A stretch of 64,000 nt of DNA from Hyphomicrobiales bacterium (GCA_002869065.1 PKTR01000007.1:62001-126000); one strand, 5' to 3'. Shown: positions 50,651-59,671, counted from the first letter of the stretch. The notes: generated by a model not told the origin, from the letters alone. Translations and numbers: made by a program.

Positions 50651-51628
50651 ATGCCGAAACGTATTTGGCTGCATATCGGAATGCACAAGACCGCATCCAC
50701 GTTCCTCCAGAATTTCCTGTTTGCCAATCCGCAGGCCATCAACCCGCACGGCTTCCTCTATCCGGCCCCCAACACCCCGACCAAGGCGCACCATCCGCTG
50801 GCGCGCGCCACCTATCAGAACTACGACGAGAGTTCCGCCGCGGCCCTTTGGGCGCCGACGATCAAGGAGATCGAGGAGAGCCCGCACACCGACGCCATCA
50901 TCAGCTCCGAGCAGTTCGAATGGCTGTCCGCGCCGGCACGGCTGAAGAAGCTCGTTCCGTCCGACATCGAGATCAAGGTGGTGGTCTACGTCCGCCGGCA
51001 GGATGCCCAGATGGAGTCGCGCTACCAGCAGCGGCTGCAGAACAACGACGATCTTTCCAAGACATTCGAAGAGTTCTTCAGAACGCTGAAACTCGCGTCA
51101 CTCGATCTCGACAGCTTCCTGACGCCGTGGGAACAGCAGTTCGGCCGGGAGAACATCCATGTCCGCCGCTTCGAATTCGAGAGATTCCCCGAAGGAAAAA
51201 TCGAGCTGGATTTCCTCAGGACCCTCGGCATTGAAGAGGTGACGGAAACCAATCTGCCCAAGAACATGGTCTTCGCGAAGAACGCGTCGTTGCGCAAGGA
51301 CTGTGCCGAGGTCATGCGCTTCGCAAACGCGAAACGCCTGGAGGCAGACGTCCGCAAGCGTCTTGCGGGTCGTATGACGCGCGTTTCCAGCCTGTTGCAG
51401 AAGATCAGCCCGGAGCCGAAATTCAGCTACATGACGGAAGCGATGCGCAAGGAAATCCTGGCCAAATACGAGAAGTCGAACCAGGCCGTCGCGCAGCGCT
51501 ATTTCGGAACGGACGACCTGTTCAACGACAAGCTGCCCAACCACCCGGTCTGGGATCCCAAGAGCGTCGACAAGCGGACCTTCATCGAACTCTATCTGCC
51601 CCAGTTCATGCAGGACCTCAAAGGCTGA
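50651..51628 (+). CDS. Sulfotransferase-like P-loop protein
   Basis: The 325-residue cytosolic protein begins with the PAPS-type loop RIWLHIGMHKTASTFLQNFL (residues 4-23). KVVVYVRRQDAQMESRYQQR follows in the place of the 3'-phosphate motif, with Arg-Arg-Gln rather than the usual R-x-P. The C-terminal half is helical. It belongs with bacterial sulfotransferase-like proteins found in polysaccharide loci; whether it sulfates carbohydrate is inferred from neighbours. It lies on the same strand as the glycosidase-like gene and converges on the next sulfotransferase. Confidence 0.8.
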   Translation: MPKRIWLHIGMHKTASTFLQNFLFANPQAINPHGFLYPAPNTPTKAHHPLARATYQNYDESSAAALWAPTIKEIEESPHTDAIISSEQFEWLSAPARLKKLVPSDIEIKVVVYVRRQDAQMESRYQQRLQNNDDLSKTFEEFFRTLKLASLDLDSFLTPWEQQFGRENIHVRRFEFERFPEGKIELDFLRTLGIEEVTETNLPKNMVFAKNASLRKDCAEVMRFANAKRLEADVRKRLAGRMTRVSSLLQKISPEPKFSYMTEAMRKEILAKYEKSNQAVAQRYFGTDDLFNDKLPNHPVWDPKSVDKRTFIELYLPQFMQDLKG

Positions 51629-51728
51629 TCGATCGTCCCGCCAGGACGCCGACTGCCCTCGCCCTTGCGTCGCCATCGATCTCGCGGCGCTGCCAGGTCG
51701 ATCGGACCCGGCCGGCGATGAATGCTCG

Positions 51729-52403
51729 CTAGTGAGTCAGACGCTCGGCCAGCTTTTCATGGGCGAGCTCGAGATTGAGCGGCTCGCCAAGCTTGTCGAA
51801 AAGCGGCTGCAGCGTCTTTGGGTCGGCAACGGTCTGCTCATAGAAGACGTGGTGCGAGAAGTCCGGGTGTTCCTTGGCGAACTCCGCGAAACGCTCATCC
51901 ATCTTCAGGACGAGTTTGCGCACCTTTTCCGGTGGCTGGTTCGCCCACCATTTGGACTTCATGACATCGTCGACATTGCGCGAGTTGAAGACAAAAAACG
52001 CATTCGGAAAGGCTCGCCTGATGAACATCAGGAACGCATCGAAGTCGTCTTCCGCCTGCGTATAGCGAATTTCCTTGAATCCGACCCAACGGCATCCCTC
52101 GGGCACCTGCAGGACCTCTTCGAGGAAAACTCGGGCAAGGCGGTGCTCAAAGCGCTTGGGAACAAGCCCCGACGCGCCGTACCACGGATCGTTCGCCGGC
52201 CGCTCCTTGCCGCCCTTTTTCGCCCTGGACCGCCTCACCGACTTGGCGGCCTGGAACAACCCCATCAGCGCGTTGTAATTCTCGCCGAGGATGTGTGAGT
52301 CGGGAATGGACTGAAGCAGGGTCTGCAGAAGCGTCGAACCCGACCGGCCATAGGTCACGATGAAGATCGTGCCCTTGAGTGCGTCCAGTTTTCCTCGTGC
52401 CAT
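51729..52403 (-). CDS. Sulfotransferase-family protein
   Basis: The start at 52403 (MARGKLDALKGTIFIVTYGR) gives 224 residues. The 5'-phosphosulfate loop is FIVTYGRSGSTLLQTLLQSI (about 13-32), GENYNAL follows, and FFVFNSRNVDDVMKSKWW takes the 3'-phosphate position (SRN in place of SRD/RRN). The sequence differs clearly from the other three sulfotransferases of the region, so they are not recent duplicates. A perfect palindrome lies 157-173 bases upstream of the start. Substrate unknown. Confidence 0.82.
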   Translation of the reverse strand: MARGKLDALKGTIFIVTYGRSGSTLLQTLLQSIPDSHILGENYNALMGLFQAAKSVRRSRAKKGGKERPANDPWYGASGLVPKRFEHRLARVFLEEVLQVPEGCRWVGFKEIRYTQAEDDFDAFLMFIRRAFPNAFFVFNSRNVDDVMKSKWWANQPPEKVRKLVLKMDERFAEFAKEHPDFSHHVFYEQTVADPKTLQPLFDKLGEPLNLELAHEKLAERLTH

Positions 52404-52559
52404 TTTCTTACGCCAATTCCCTGTTCTCTGCCGACGGCAGCCACAAGGCCACCTGCCCCCGCACGTTCCGGGAGCTTCGAAACACACCGCTTCGGCAAAT
52501 CCATCCCGTCGAATGGCGGGGTTACCGAAATTTCTCCGACTTTTTAGAGCATCGGACAC

Positions 52560-52576
52560 CCAATTGGAACAATTGG
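52560..52576. repeat. Perfect inverted repeat upstream of a sulfotransferase gene
   Basis: CCAATTG-GAA-CAATTGG: 7-bp arms with a 3-base spacer, AT-rich, within the 278-base spacer between the two minus-strand sulfotransferase genes. It has the form of a dimeric repressor operator. The rest of the spacer (52404-52681) holds no gene. Confidence 0.5.
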
Positions 52577-52681
52577 CGTCGACAAAGCAGCGGCAAAACA
52601 AACGGATAATGCGCCATCGCGGCAGCGGCACGGGCCGGCTCTTGCGGGATATTCCCCCGGCATGTCACACGCCCGACGCCG

Positions 52682-53782
52682 TCACTTCTTGAACCGGCCA
52701 ACGAAAACGGAATGGGCGTTTTTCAATTTGCGCACGGCGACGGGAAAGAAAGGCTCCTTGTCGCAGACGAATGAATAAAAAAGCCGGTTCAGCTTCGCCG
52801 GCGCATCGTCGAAGCGACCCTCGATACCGCGGTCCCGCAGTTCCTTGTCGAGGACGCCGAGGTCGACATCGTCGATATCCCGAAGCCAGGCTAGGATCTC
52901 CGCGGCGTTGCCTTTCCGTTGTTCCGAAACACCTGCGAACGCGATGCCGAAACGCGCCTTCAGATAGTCCAGCTGCGAAGTGTCCGCGACGCCGGAAAAG
53001 CGGCTGGAGTCGATGCGCTCGCCATCCTGATAGAGCTCGCCGAGGCGGTTCACCATGTTGTTGCGCGCAAAGGCGACAACCTCGTCGCCCTGATTGCAGT
53101 CATTGGATTCGTTGAAGGCAACCACCAGCTTCAGCGCCGGCAGCGTCAGGCTCGCATTGGAGCTCTTCTCCGAGACGCGTCGGAAGTCCAGTCCGCAGAC
53201 TTCGCAGAAATCCTCGACGACGTTTCCACCACGCAAGGCGTCTCTGGAGAAGCTGCGGACGATCAGATCACTCCCCGGCAGGAGCGAGGCGAACTTGTGA
53301 AGCGCGCGCCTGTATTTCGATGGCACGATGTCCGGAAACGTCGTCGTTCCGCTCTGCACCTTCTGCTGCCAGAACGAGGCGGCGTAGGAAACCGGATCGC
53401 GCACATAGCAAATGACCTGAACCCGTTCGACATGGGAGTTCATAAACGCGATCAGCTCGGCTTTGTCGTCATTCGACATCATGCTGACGCCTTCGCCCGA
53501 CAACACCAGCGTCTCGCGGTTCTTGCGCCCAAGATCTCTTTTCAGGACATCGAGGAAGGCGGCACGCATCCCTTTGATCGCGTCCTTGCGAACCCCCCGT
53601 TTGCGCCATACGTGATAGCCGTCAGAGTCCTTCGAAAAGGCCGTGATGATCGGAATCGAATGATTGAAACCGTCGAAACGCCCGTAGAAAGCCTTGCCGT
53701 CGTCATAACCTTGCAGGGACTGCTGGATCGACGTTGAGCCCGTCTTGTGCATGCCGATATGCAGAATGACGGATTTGACCAT
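52682..53782 (-). CDS. Sulfotransferase-like P-loop protein
   Basis: The start at 53782 (MVKSVILHIGMHKTGSTSIQ) gives 366 residues. The N-terminal loop VILHIGMHKTGSTSIQQSL is close to that of the 50651 protein, and VQVICYVRDPVSYAASFWQQ carries a canonical R-D-P 3'-phosphate motif. The C-terminal ~180 residues are helical and match nothing recognised. It is the fourth sulfotransferase-like gene of the cluster and is oriented toward the other minus-strand member. Substrate unknown. Confidence 0.8.
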   Translation of the reverse strand: MVKSVILHIGMHKTGSTSIQQSLQGYDDGKAFYGRFDGFNHSIPIITAFSKDSDGYHVWRKRGVRKDAIKGMRAAFLDVLKRDLGRKNRETLVLSGEGVSMMSNDDKAELIAFMNSHVERVQVICYVRDPVSYAASFWQQKVQSGTTTFPDIVPSKYRRALHKFASLLPGSDLIVRSFSRDALRGGNVVEDFCEVCGLDFRRVSEKSSNASLTLPALKLVVAFNESNDCNQGDEVVAFARNNMVNRLGELYQDGERIDSSRFSGVADTSQLDYLKARFGIAFAGVSEQRKGNAAEILAWLRDIDDVDLGVLDKELRDRGIEGRFDDAPAKLNRLFYSFVCDKEPFFPVAVRKLKNAHSVFVGRFKK

Positions 53783-54168
53783 GAAACCCCCGCAGAATTG
53801 GACGCAACGCCGCGCAGCTTGCCCTCGCCGACGTCGCTTTACCCGCGTGCCGAACGGCGCACCGTGGACCGACACCATGCGCCAGTTGATCGAGGGATCG
53901 CAAATCTGCCCGACAGGACAAAGTGGAAAGCCTCGAATTGGCCTTTTTGGATATCTATACCAGACACCGAACGGCCCTCACAGGACCGCATGGCATCTGC
54001 GCGGCGACTGCCGTAAACCAACCCGCTCCGTTCAGCGAGCAAGCGCTCTGGCTCTTTGTCGCAAAGCCCGGTAAGACCGGGGACCCGACAAGATCAGGGG
54101 CAACGCCGCTGCGGCCCTGACCGAACGGGAGCCGAAGCGCCCCGAACGAACGAACGAATGCGCAGAAA
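53783..54168. other. Divergent intergenic region at the right edge of the sulfotransferase cluster
   Basis: 386 bases with no supported gene; the short frames here lack codon bias. A somewhat AT-rich patch (GATATCTATACC, around 53947-53958) may be promoter material. No repeat or tRNA was seen at this boundary. Confidence 0.35.
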
Positions 54169-54813
54169 ATGACCGACGAGATCTACCGCCCCCGCCTGTT
54201 TCTGGTCACCCCCCGCCAGCTTGAGCTTGAAGTTTTCGCGCCGCGCCTTGAGGCCGCGCTCGCAGCCGGCGACGTCGCCTCGCTGCTGATCGCGCCGGAC
54301 GCGGTCGACGACGCCTTGCAGGAAATCGCCGAAAAGCTGGTTCCGATCGCGCAGGAGGCCGGCGTCGCCGCCCTCATCCGCAACGACACCCGCATCACCG
54401 GCCGGGTCAAGGCCGACGGCATCCATGTCGATTCCGGCGAGGAGGATCTCAAGGAAGCCATCGAACGCTTCCAGCCGCGCCACTTCGTCGGCGCCGGCAA
54501 CCTGGCCAACCGCCATCAGGCCATGCTCGCGGGTGAACTCGGCGCCGACTACGTTTTCTTCGGCCGCATCGATCACGACGAACGCCCGCATGCCCATCCG
54601 CGCGATCTTGAATTCGCTGCCTGGTGGAGTGAGGTGTTCGAGCCGCCCTGCGTTGTGCTGGCAGGTTCCGACCTCGCCGACTTCGCGGCCACCGCCGAGA
54701 GCGGCTCCGATTTCATCGCCCTGCGCAACGCCGTCTGGGATCATGCCGACGGCCCGGCCGCCGCCGTCGCCGCCGCCAATGCGGTGCTCGACCGCATGAT
54801 GGAGGACGTATGA
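54169..54813 (+). CDS. Divergent thiamine-phosphate-synthase-like (ThiE/TenI fold) protein
   Basis: The 214-residue protein keeps the TIM-barrel order of ThiE (RPRLFLVTPRQ; VAALIRNDTRITGRVKADGI; RHFVGAGNLANRHQAMLAGE; GADYVFFGRIDHDERP). It lacks the standard pyrophosphate-loop GP-x-F-x-T-x-TK: the position reads FFGRIDHDERPHAHP. The usual substrate Lys/Arg-Asp-Arg motif is only partly kept. It may therefore not make thiamine phosphate. Its stop overlaps the next gene start as ATGA, so the two are coupled. Confidence 0.75.
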   Translation: MTDEIYRPRLFLVTPRQLELEVFAPRLEAALAAGDVASLLIAPDAVDDALQEIAEKLVPIAQEAGVAALIRNDTRITGRVKADGIHVDSGEEDLKEAIERFQPRHFVGAGNLANRHQAMLAGELGADYVFFGRIDHDERPHAHPRDLEFAAWWSEVFEPPCVVLAGSDLADFAATAESGSDFIALRNAVWDHADGPAAAVAAANAVLDRMMEDV

Positions 54814-55790
54814 CGCATCCGTTCCTGACGGGCGCGCGCGCAGGCGTTCTGGCCATCGCCGCCGGTCTGGCGTTCCAGCTCTCGGCGATGGCGGCAGAAA
54901 CACCCGCTCCGAAAGCCTTCGAGTTGCCGCTGACGGCCGCAACGCCCGAGGCTCCGGGCCCGGAGCCGGATCTCGCCTATGGCGCCTATCAGCGCGGCTT
55001 CTACCTGACCGCCTTTCACTACGCGACGCAAAGCGCGGCGGCCGGCAATGCCGCCTCGCAGACCCTGCTCGGCCTCATCTACGAGCAGGGCTACGGCATC
55101 GCCCGTGACTTCAAGAAGGCCGCCGAATGGTACGAAATCGCCGCCACCAGCGGCGATCGCGAGGCCCAGCTCCTGCTCGGCCTCATGCATCTCGACGGCC
55201 GCGGCGCGGAAAAGGATATCGGCAAGGCCGCAACGCTGTTTGAGAAGGCGGCGGCACAGGGCCAGACCGCGGCGATCTACAATCTCGGCCTCATCTACCT
55301 GAACGGAACGGCCCGCCCGCGCGATCCCGCACGCGCCGCAGAGCTGTTCGAGAAGGCAGCCGAGGCCAACAACACCGACGCCCGCTACGCTCTTGCCGTG
55401 ATGCTGTCGGAAGGCACCGGCATCAAACGCGACGACGTTCGCGCCAGCGACCTGTTCGCCATCGCCGCCCAGGCCGGTCACATGGACGCGCAGGTCGAAT
55501 ACGCAATTCGGCTGGCCAACGGCAAGGGAACGGCGCAGAACGACAAGGCGGCGGTCGCGTGGTTCCGCCGCGCCGCCGGTAGCGGCAGCCCGATCGCCCG
55601 CAACCGCCTCGCCCGCATGCTGGCCACCGGCCGCGGAGCCGACATCGATCCGATCACCGCCTCGGCCTGGCATCTGCTCGCCCGTGCCACCGGCCTGTCG
55701 GATCTGTGGCTCGACGGCATCTATGAAAGCCTCTCGGCGGACGACCAGAAGAAAGCCCGCGAGAAGGCTGTCGAACTCGGCCGGCACTGA
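54810..55790 (+). CDS. Secreted Sel1-like repeat protein
   Basis: The 326-residue precursor has a signal peptide (GVLAIAAGLAFQLSAMA, cleaved before AET) and about six Sel1-type TPR units of ~36 residues, such as ASQTLLGLIYEQGYGIARDF, AQLLLGLMHLDGRGAEKDIG and AIYNLGLIYLNGTARPRDPA. Sel1 proteins act as scaffolds in envelope or signalling complexes. No catalytic domain is present. It is translationally coupled to the ThiE-like gene and precedes efp by 156 bases. Confidence 0.88.
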   Translation: MTHPFLTGARAGVLAIAAGLAFQLSAMAAETPAPKAFELPLTAATPEAPGPEPDLAYGAYQRGFYLTAFHYATQSAAAGNAASQTLLGLIYEQGYGIARDFKKAAEWYEIAATSGDREAQLLLGLMHLDGRGAEKDIGKAATLFEKAAAQGQTAAIYNLGLIYLNGTARPRDPARAAELFEKAAEANNTDARYALAVMLSEGTGIKRDDVRASDLFAIAAQAGHMDAQVEYAIRLANGKGTAQNDKAAVAWFRRAAGSGSPIARNRLARMLATGRGADIDPITASAWHLLARATGLSDLWLDGIYESLSADDQKKAREKAVELGRH

Positions 55791-55946
55791 CCTGCCGGCC
55801 CGACCTGGACCGGTTGCGCCCTCACGACGCTTGAATTTCGCCCGGTTTTGTGGTGCACAGGCGCCGATACGACTTTCAACCGACGATCCCGGCACGCGCG
55901 CCGCCTGGCCGCGGCGGTCTGTCGTCCGTACTTCCGGATGGAAAAC

Positions 55947-56510
55947 ATGAAGATCAATGGCAACGAAATCCGCCCCGGCAACGTGATCATGCACCAGGAC
56001 TCGCTGTGGGCCGCCGTCAAGGTCCAGCACGTGAAGCCCGGCAAGGGCGGAGCCTTTGCGCAGGTGGAGCTGAAGAATCTCCTCGACGGCCGCAAGCTCA
56101 ACGAGCGCTTCCGCTCCGCCGACACCGTCGAGCGCGTCCGCCTCGAGCAGAAGGACTTCCAGTTCCTCTACGCCGAGGGCGAGATGCTCGTCTTCATGGA
56201 TTCCGACACCTATGAACAGATCGAGCTGCAGACCGACTTCGTCGGCGACCGCGCCGCCTTCCTGCAGGACGGCATGACCGTGACGCTCGAAATGCACGAA
56301 GGCCGCCCGATCGGCATCACCCTGCCGCAGCACGTCACGCTCGAGATCACCGAGGCCGATGCCGTCGTGAAGGGTCAGACCCAGTCGTCGTCCTACAAGC
56401 CGGCGGTGCTCGAAAACGGCGTCCGCCTGCTGGTGCCGCCCTTCGTGTCAGCTGGCGAAAAGGTCGTCGTCGACACCAACGAAGTCGCCTATGTGCGCCG
56501 CGCCGACTGA
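55947..56510 (+). CDS. efp: Elongation factor P
   Basis: This protein relieves ribosome stalling at polyproline stretches. The start at 55947 ([20 protein letters not shown]) gives the standard 187 residues. The tip loop [13 protein letters not shown] presents Lys33, the residue that is lysylated in organisms with EpmA-type modification; no modifying enzyme is in the window. OB domains II and III follow, ending [19 protein letters not shown]. Substrates with Pro runs exist nearby (TolA, the first gene of the window). Confidence 0.96.
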   Translation: MKINGNEIRPGNVIMHQDSLWAAVKVQHVKPGKGGAFAQVELKNLLDGRKLNERFRSADTVERVRLEQKDFQFLYAEGEMLVFMDSDTYEQIELQTDFVGDRAAFLQDGMTVTLEMHEGRPIGITLPQHVTLEITEADAVVKGQTQSSSYKPAVLENGVRLLVPPFVSAGEKVVVDTNEVAYVRRAD

Positions 56511-56609
56511 TCCGTCCCGATAGTGAATGGTTGACGGCGCTCGCGCCGTCGCCCCTTCGCCGGCAAGCCGCGCCGGCGTCCCCCTGCTGTTACGAAAGAA
56601 GAAGCTGCC

Positions 56610-57404
56610 ATGCCCCGCTCGGCGCTTATTAATGTCATGGTGCAGGCCGTCTCCAAGGCCGGCCGCTCGCTCACCCGCGATTTCGGCGAGGTCGAAAACC
56701 TGCAGGTCTCGCGCAAGGGACCGGCCGATTTCGTCACCGCAGCCGACCAACGTGCCGAGGACATCCTGCGCCGCGAATTGCAGAAGGCCCGCCCGAACTA
56801 CGGCTTCCTGATGGAAGAGTCCGGCGTCATCGAGGGCAATGACGGCATCCACCGCTGGATCATCGATCCGCTCGACGGCACCACCAACTTCCTCCATTCG
56901 ATCCCGGCCTTCGCCGTCTCCGTTGCGCTGGAAAAGAACGGACGGCTGGAAGCGGGCGTCGTCTACAATCCGATCAGCCAGGACCTGTTTACCGCCGAAC
57001 GCGGCGGTGGCGCCTATCTCAACGACCGCCGCCTGCGCGTTGCCCAGCGCAAGGATCTGCATGACTGCGTCATCGCCACCGGCATTCCGCATCTCGGCCG
57101 CGGCGACCACGGGCTGTTCCTGAAGGAACTTGCCGGAACGATGACCGAAGCCGCCGGCGTGCGCCGCTGCGGCGCCGCCTCGCTCGATCTTGCCTGGGTC
57201 GCGGCCGGCCGTTTCGACGGCTATTGGGAACGGGATCTGAGCGCCTGGGACGTCGCCGCCGGCATCGTGCTGGTGCGTGAAGCGGGCGGCTTCGTCACCG
57301 ACCTCGACGACCGCGACAAGATGCTCGACAACGGCTCCATCATCGCCGGCAATGAAGACGTTCACCGCAAGCTTCTGGCGGTCATAAAACAGGCGCGCGA
57401 CTGA
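56610..57404 (+). CDS. suhB: Inositol-1-monophosphatase family protein
   Basis: The 264 residues carry the Mg-dependent phosphatase motifs: FVTAADQRAEDILRRELQKA, GFLMEESG (metal Glu), WIIDPLDGTTNFLHSIPAFA (DPLDGT, Asp pair) and WERDLSAWDVAAGIVLVREA (WDxAAG). SuhB-type enzymes dephosphorylate inositol or other sugar phosphates and in E. coli also join the rRNA antitermination complex. It lies 99 bases after efp on the same strand. Confidence 0.94.
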   Translation: MPRSALINVMVQAVSKAGRSLTRDFGEVENLQVSRKGPADFVTAADQRAEDILRRELQKARPNYGFLMEESGVIEGNDGIHRWIIDPLDGTTNFLHSIPAFAVSVALEKNGRLEAGVVYNPISQDLFTAERGGGAYLNDRRLRVAQRKDLHDCVIATGIPHLGRGDHGLFLKELAGTMTEAAGVRRCGAASLDLAWVAAGRFDGYWERDLSAWDVAAGIVLVREAGGFVTDLDDRDKMLDNGSIIAGNEDVHRKLLAVIKQARD

Positions 57405-57416
57405 GCTATCAGACCG

Positions 57417-57486
57417 GAGTCGGAGTGTCCGCGGAGATTTGGCGTTTTTCTCAATCGCCAAATCGCGCTATCACTGATGCCGACTC
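57417..57486 (+). repeat. Nested inverted repeats in the suhB/ExbB-like spacer
   Basis: An inner perfect 8-bp stem ATTTGGCG/CGCCAAAT (57437-57444 and 57456-57463) is enclosed by GAGTCGG/CCGACTC (57417-57423 and 57480-57486). The whole fills most of the 100-base spacer and ends 18 bases before the ExbB-like ATG. There is no classic U-tract after the stem; a TTTTT run is in the loop. Confidence 0.6.
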
Positions 57487-57504
57487 AAACGGTTTGATTG
57501 CGTT

Positions 57505-58500
57505 ATGGCCAAAGATCTCGATCCTTATAAGCTCTCCAGCCCGAGTGTTTTTCTTATCCGAATGATCATGTTTCTCGTGATCGTCGGCTTCGTATTGCTG
57601 ATTCTGTACCGTCAGATCATTGAGGCCTTCATGAGCAACCCGGGTCTCAACGGGCTGATCATCGGTGTCGGATTGATCGGCATCGGGATCGCCTTCCGCC
57701 AGGTTGTCCGCCTTTTTCCTGAAGTGCGCTGGGTCAATGATTTCCGCATCGGCGATCCCGGCCTCGAGGTTCGGCGCCCGCCGGTTCTGCTGGCGCCGAT
57801 GGCGACACTGCTCGGCGACCGGCTCGGCGAAACCATGATCTCGACGCAGACCATGCGCTCGATCCTCGACTCGATCGGCATGCGCCTCGACGAGGCGCGC
57901 GACATCTCGCGCTATCTGACCGGCCTGCTCGTCTTCCTCGGCCTGCTCGGCACCTTCTGGGGCCTGCTGCAGACCGTGAGCTCGGTGGCCAGCACCATCC
58001 AGTCGCTCAATGTCGGCTCCGGCGATGCCAACGTCATCTTCGAGGACCTCAAGACCGGCCTGGAAGCCCCGCTGTCGGGTATGGGCACCGCCTTTTCGTC
58101 CTCGCTCTTCGGTCTGACCGGATCGCTGATCCTCGGCTTCCTCGACCTGCAGTCGGGCCAGGCGCAGAACCGCTTCTACACCGATCTGGAAGACTGGCTG
58201 TCAACGGTCACTGACCTCACCCCGGAAGAACTGGCCGACGGCGGCATGGCCAACGCCTCGCTCGAAGGGTTGCGGGTCGCAATCGAGCGCATGGCGCGCT
58301 CCGGCGGCGACGCTGGCAGCAACCGCGCCGCGACACAGGCAATGGCCAACCTCGCCGAAGGCATTCAGGGCCTCGTTCAGCATGTCCGCTCGGAACAGGC
58401 GATGATGCGCGAATGGGGCGAGGCGCAGGCCGAACAGCAGGCCGAGGTGAAGAAACTGCTTCAGGCCCTCATCGGGGCGGCATCGAAGGTGAAGGAATAG
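57505..58500 (+). CDS. MotA/TolQ/ExbB-like inner-membrane protein
   Basis: The 331-residue protein has four predicted TM helices (about 17-40, 48-66, 138-160, 190-215). The channel signature is LLVFLGLLGTFWGLLQTVSS followed by LSGMGTAFSSSLFGLTGSLI, as in MotA/ExbB proton channels. A long C-terminal cytoplasmic helical tail (about 230-331) follows. It is paired, 3 bases apart, with an OmpA-domain protein whose single TM would supply the MotB-like partner. Such pairs occur beside suhB in Hyphomicrobiales; their job is unknown, presumably an ion-driven envelope motor. Confidence 0.87.
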   Translation: MAKDLDPYKLSSPSVFLIRMIMFLVIVGFVLLILYRQIIEAFMSNPGLNGLIIGVGLIGIGIAFRQVVRLFPEVRWVNDFRIGDPGLEVRRPPVLLAPMATLLGDRLGETMISTQTMRSILDSIGMRLDEARDISRYLTGLLVFLGLLGTFWGLLQTVSSVASTIQSLNVGSGDANVIFEDLKTGLEAPLSGMGTAFSSSLFGLTGSLILGFLDLQSGQAQNRFYTDLEDWLSTVTDLTPEELADGGMANASLEGLRVAIERMARSGGDAGSNRAATQAMANLAEGIQGLVQHVRSEQAMMREWGEAQAEQQAEVKKLLQALIGAASKVKE

Positions 58501-58503
58501 GCT

Positions 58504-59532
58504 GTGGCGATCGCGCGTTCGAGACGGCGCGAATATCGCGCCGATTTCTGGCCAGGCTTCGTCGATGCGATGGCGACGCTGCTGCTTGTCATCATCTTCC
58601 TTCTGTCGCTGTTCATGCTGGCGCAGTTCTTCCTCAGCCAGGAAGTGACCAGCCGCGACACCGTGCTGAACGAGCTGAACGCGGAAATTGCCGCCCTCAA
58701 GGAAGCGCTCGCACTCGGCCAGGCGAACAATTCGAGCCTGACCGAAACGCTCAGCATCTTTGAAGCCAACCTCGCCGAGAGCGAGGCCGAGCGCAACCGC
58801 CTCGCCGGTCTGCTTGCCTCGCAGTCGGGCGCGGCGAGTGCTGCCGGCGACAAGGCCAATACGCTCGAATCGCAGATCGACGCCGAAAAGCGCATCAGCC
58901 AGCGCGCGCTGGCCCAGGTCGAACTGCTCAACCAGCAGATCTCGGCGCTCCGCCGTCAGATTGCCGCGCTTGAAGCGGCTCTCGACGCCTCGGAAAGCCG
59001 CGACAAGGAATCCCAGGCCAAGATCGCCGACCTCGGCAAACGCCTCAATGTGGCGCTCGCCCAGCGCGTTCAGGAACTGTCGCGCTACCGCTCCGACTTC
59101 TTCGGCCGGCTGCGCGAAATCCTGTCGCAGCGTTCCGACATCCGCGTCGTCGGCGATCGCTTCGTATTCCAGTCCGAAGTGCTGTTCTCCGCCGGCGATG
59201 CCAACGTCGCCGAGGCCGGCCAGACCGAACTCGACAAGCTCGCCGAGGCGATCATCGAGCTCGGCAGCCAGATCCCCGACGAGATCGACTGGGTGCTGCG
59301 TGTCGATGGCCACACCGACAAGCGCCCGATCGCCTCGAGCCGCTTCCCCTCGAACTGGGAACTCTCGGCCGCGCGCGCGATTTCCGTGGTCAAATACCTG
59401 ATCGAAAAGGGCGTGCCACCCAAACGGTTGGTTGCTGCCGGCTTCGGCGAGTTCCAGCCGCTTGAAGACGGCGAGACCGACGAGGACTATGCCAAGAACC
59501 GTCGCATCGAGCTGAAGCTGACGCAGCGGTAA
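58504..59532 (+). CDS. OmpA/MotB-domain peptidoglycan-binding protein
   Basis: The GTG start at 58504 gives 342 residues: a basic N-terminus, one TM helix (about 22-43, MATLLLVIIFLLSLFMLAQF) preceded by an Asp in FWPGFVDAMATLL that matches the proton-carrying Asp of MotB, a long periplasmic coiled-coil (about 50-190) and a C-terminal OmpA-like domain (IDWVLRVDGHTDKRPIASSR, NRRIELKLTQ). This is the MotB-type half of the preceding ExbB-like protein; together they could couple ion flow to a peptidoglycan-anchored movement. It stands 3 bases after its partner. Confidence 0.88.
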   Translation: MAIARSRRREYRADFWPGFVDAMATLLLVIIFLLSLFMLAQFFLSQEVTSRDTVLNELNAEIAALKEALALGQANNSSLTETLSIFEANLAESEAERNRLAGLLASQSGAASAAGDKANTLESQIDAEKRISQRALAQVELLNQQISALRRQIAALEAALDASESRDKESQAKIADLGKRLNVALAQRVQELSRYRSDFFGRLREILSQRSDIRVVGDRFVFQSEVLFSAGDANVAEAGQTELDKLAEAIIELGSQIPDEIDWVLRVDGHTDKRPIASSRFPSNWELSAARAISVVKYLIEKGVPPKRLVAAGFGEFQPLEDGETDEDYAKNRRIELKLTQR

Positions 59533-59671
59533 AGGCGGCAACGCCGGGTGAGTCGGAGAGCGGGACGATGATCAAGTAGGGCGGCCTGTTACCAGGCCTC
59601 GAGAACCAAATACTTGCCGAGCCTGCCCGCACCACGAAACGGGCGGAAACAGATCGTCAAAGGTCCCCGCC

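Noticed and set aside
57505-59532. ExbB-like/OmpA pair as a Zorya-type antiphage system (ZorA/ZorB)
   Set aside because: No helicase or nuclease partner genes (ZorC, ZorD or ZorE) lie nearby, and the setting is core genes (efp, suhB, rpmE). A housekeeping envelope role is more likely.
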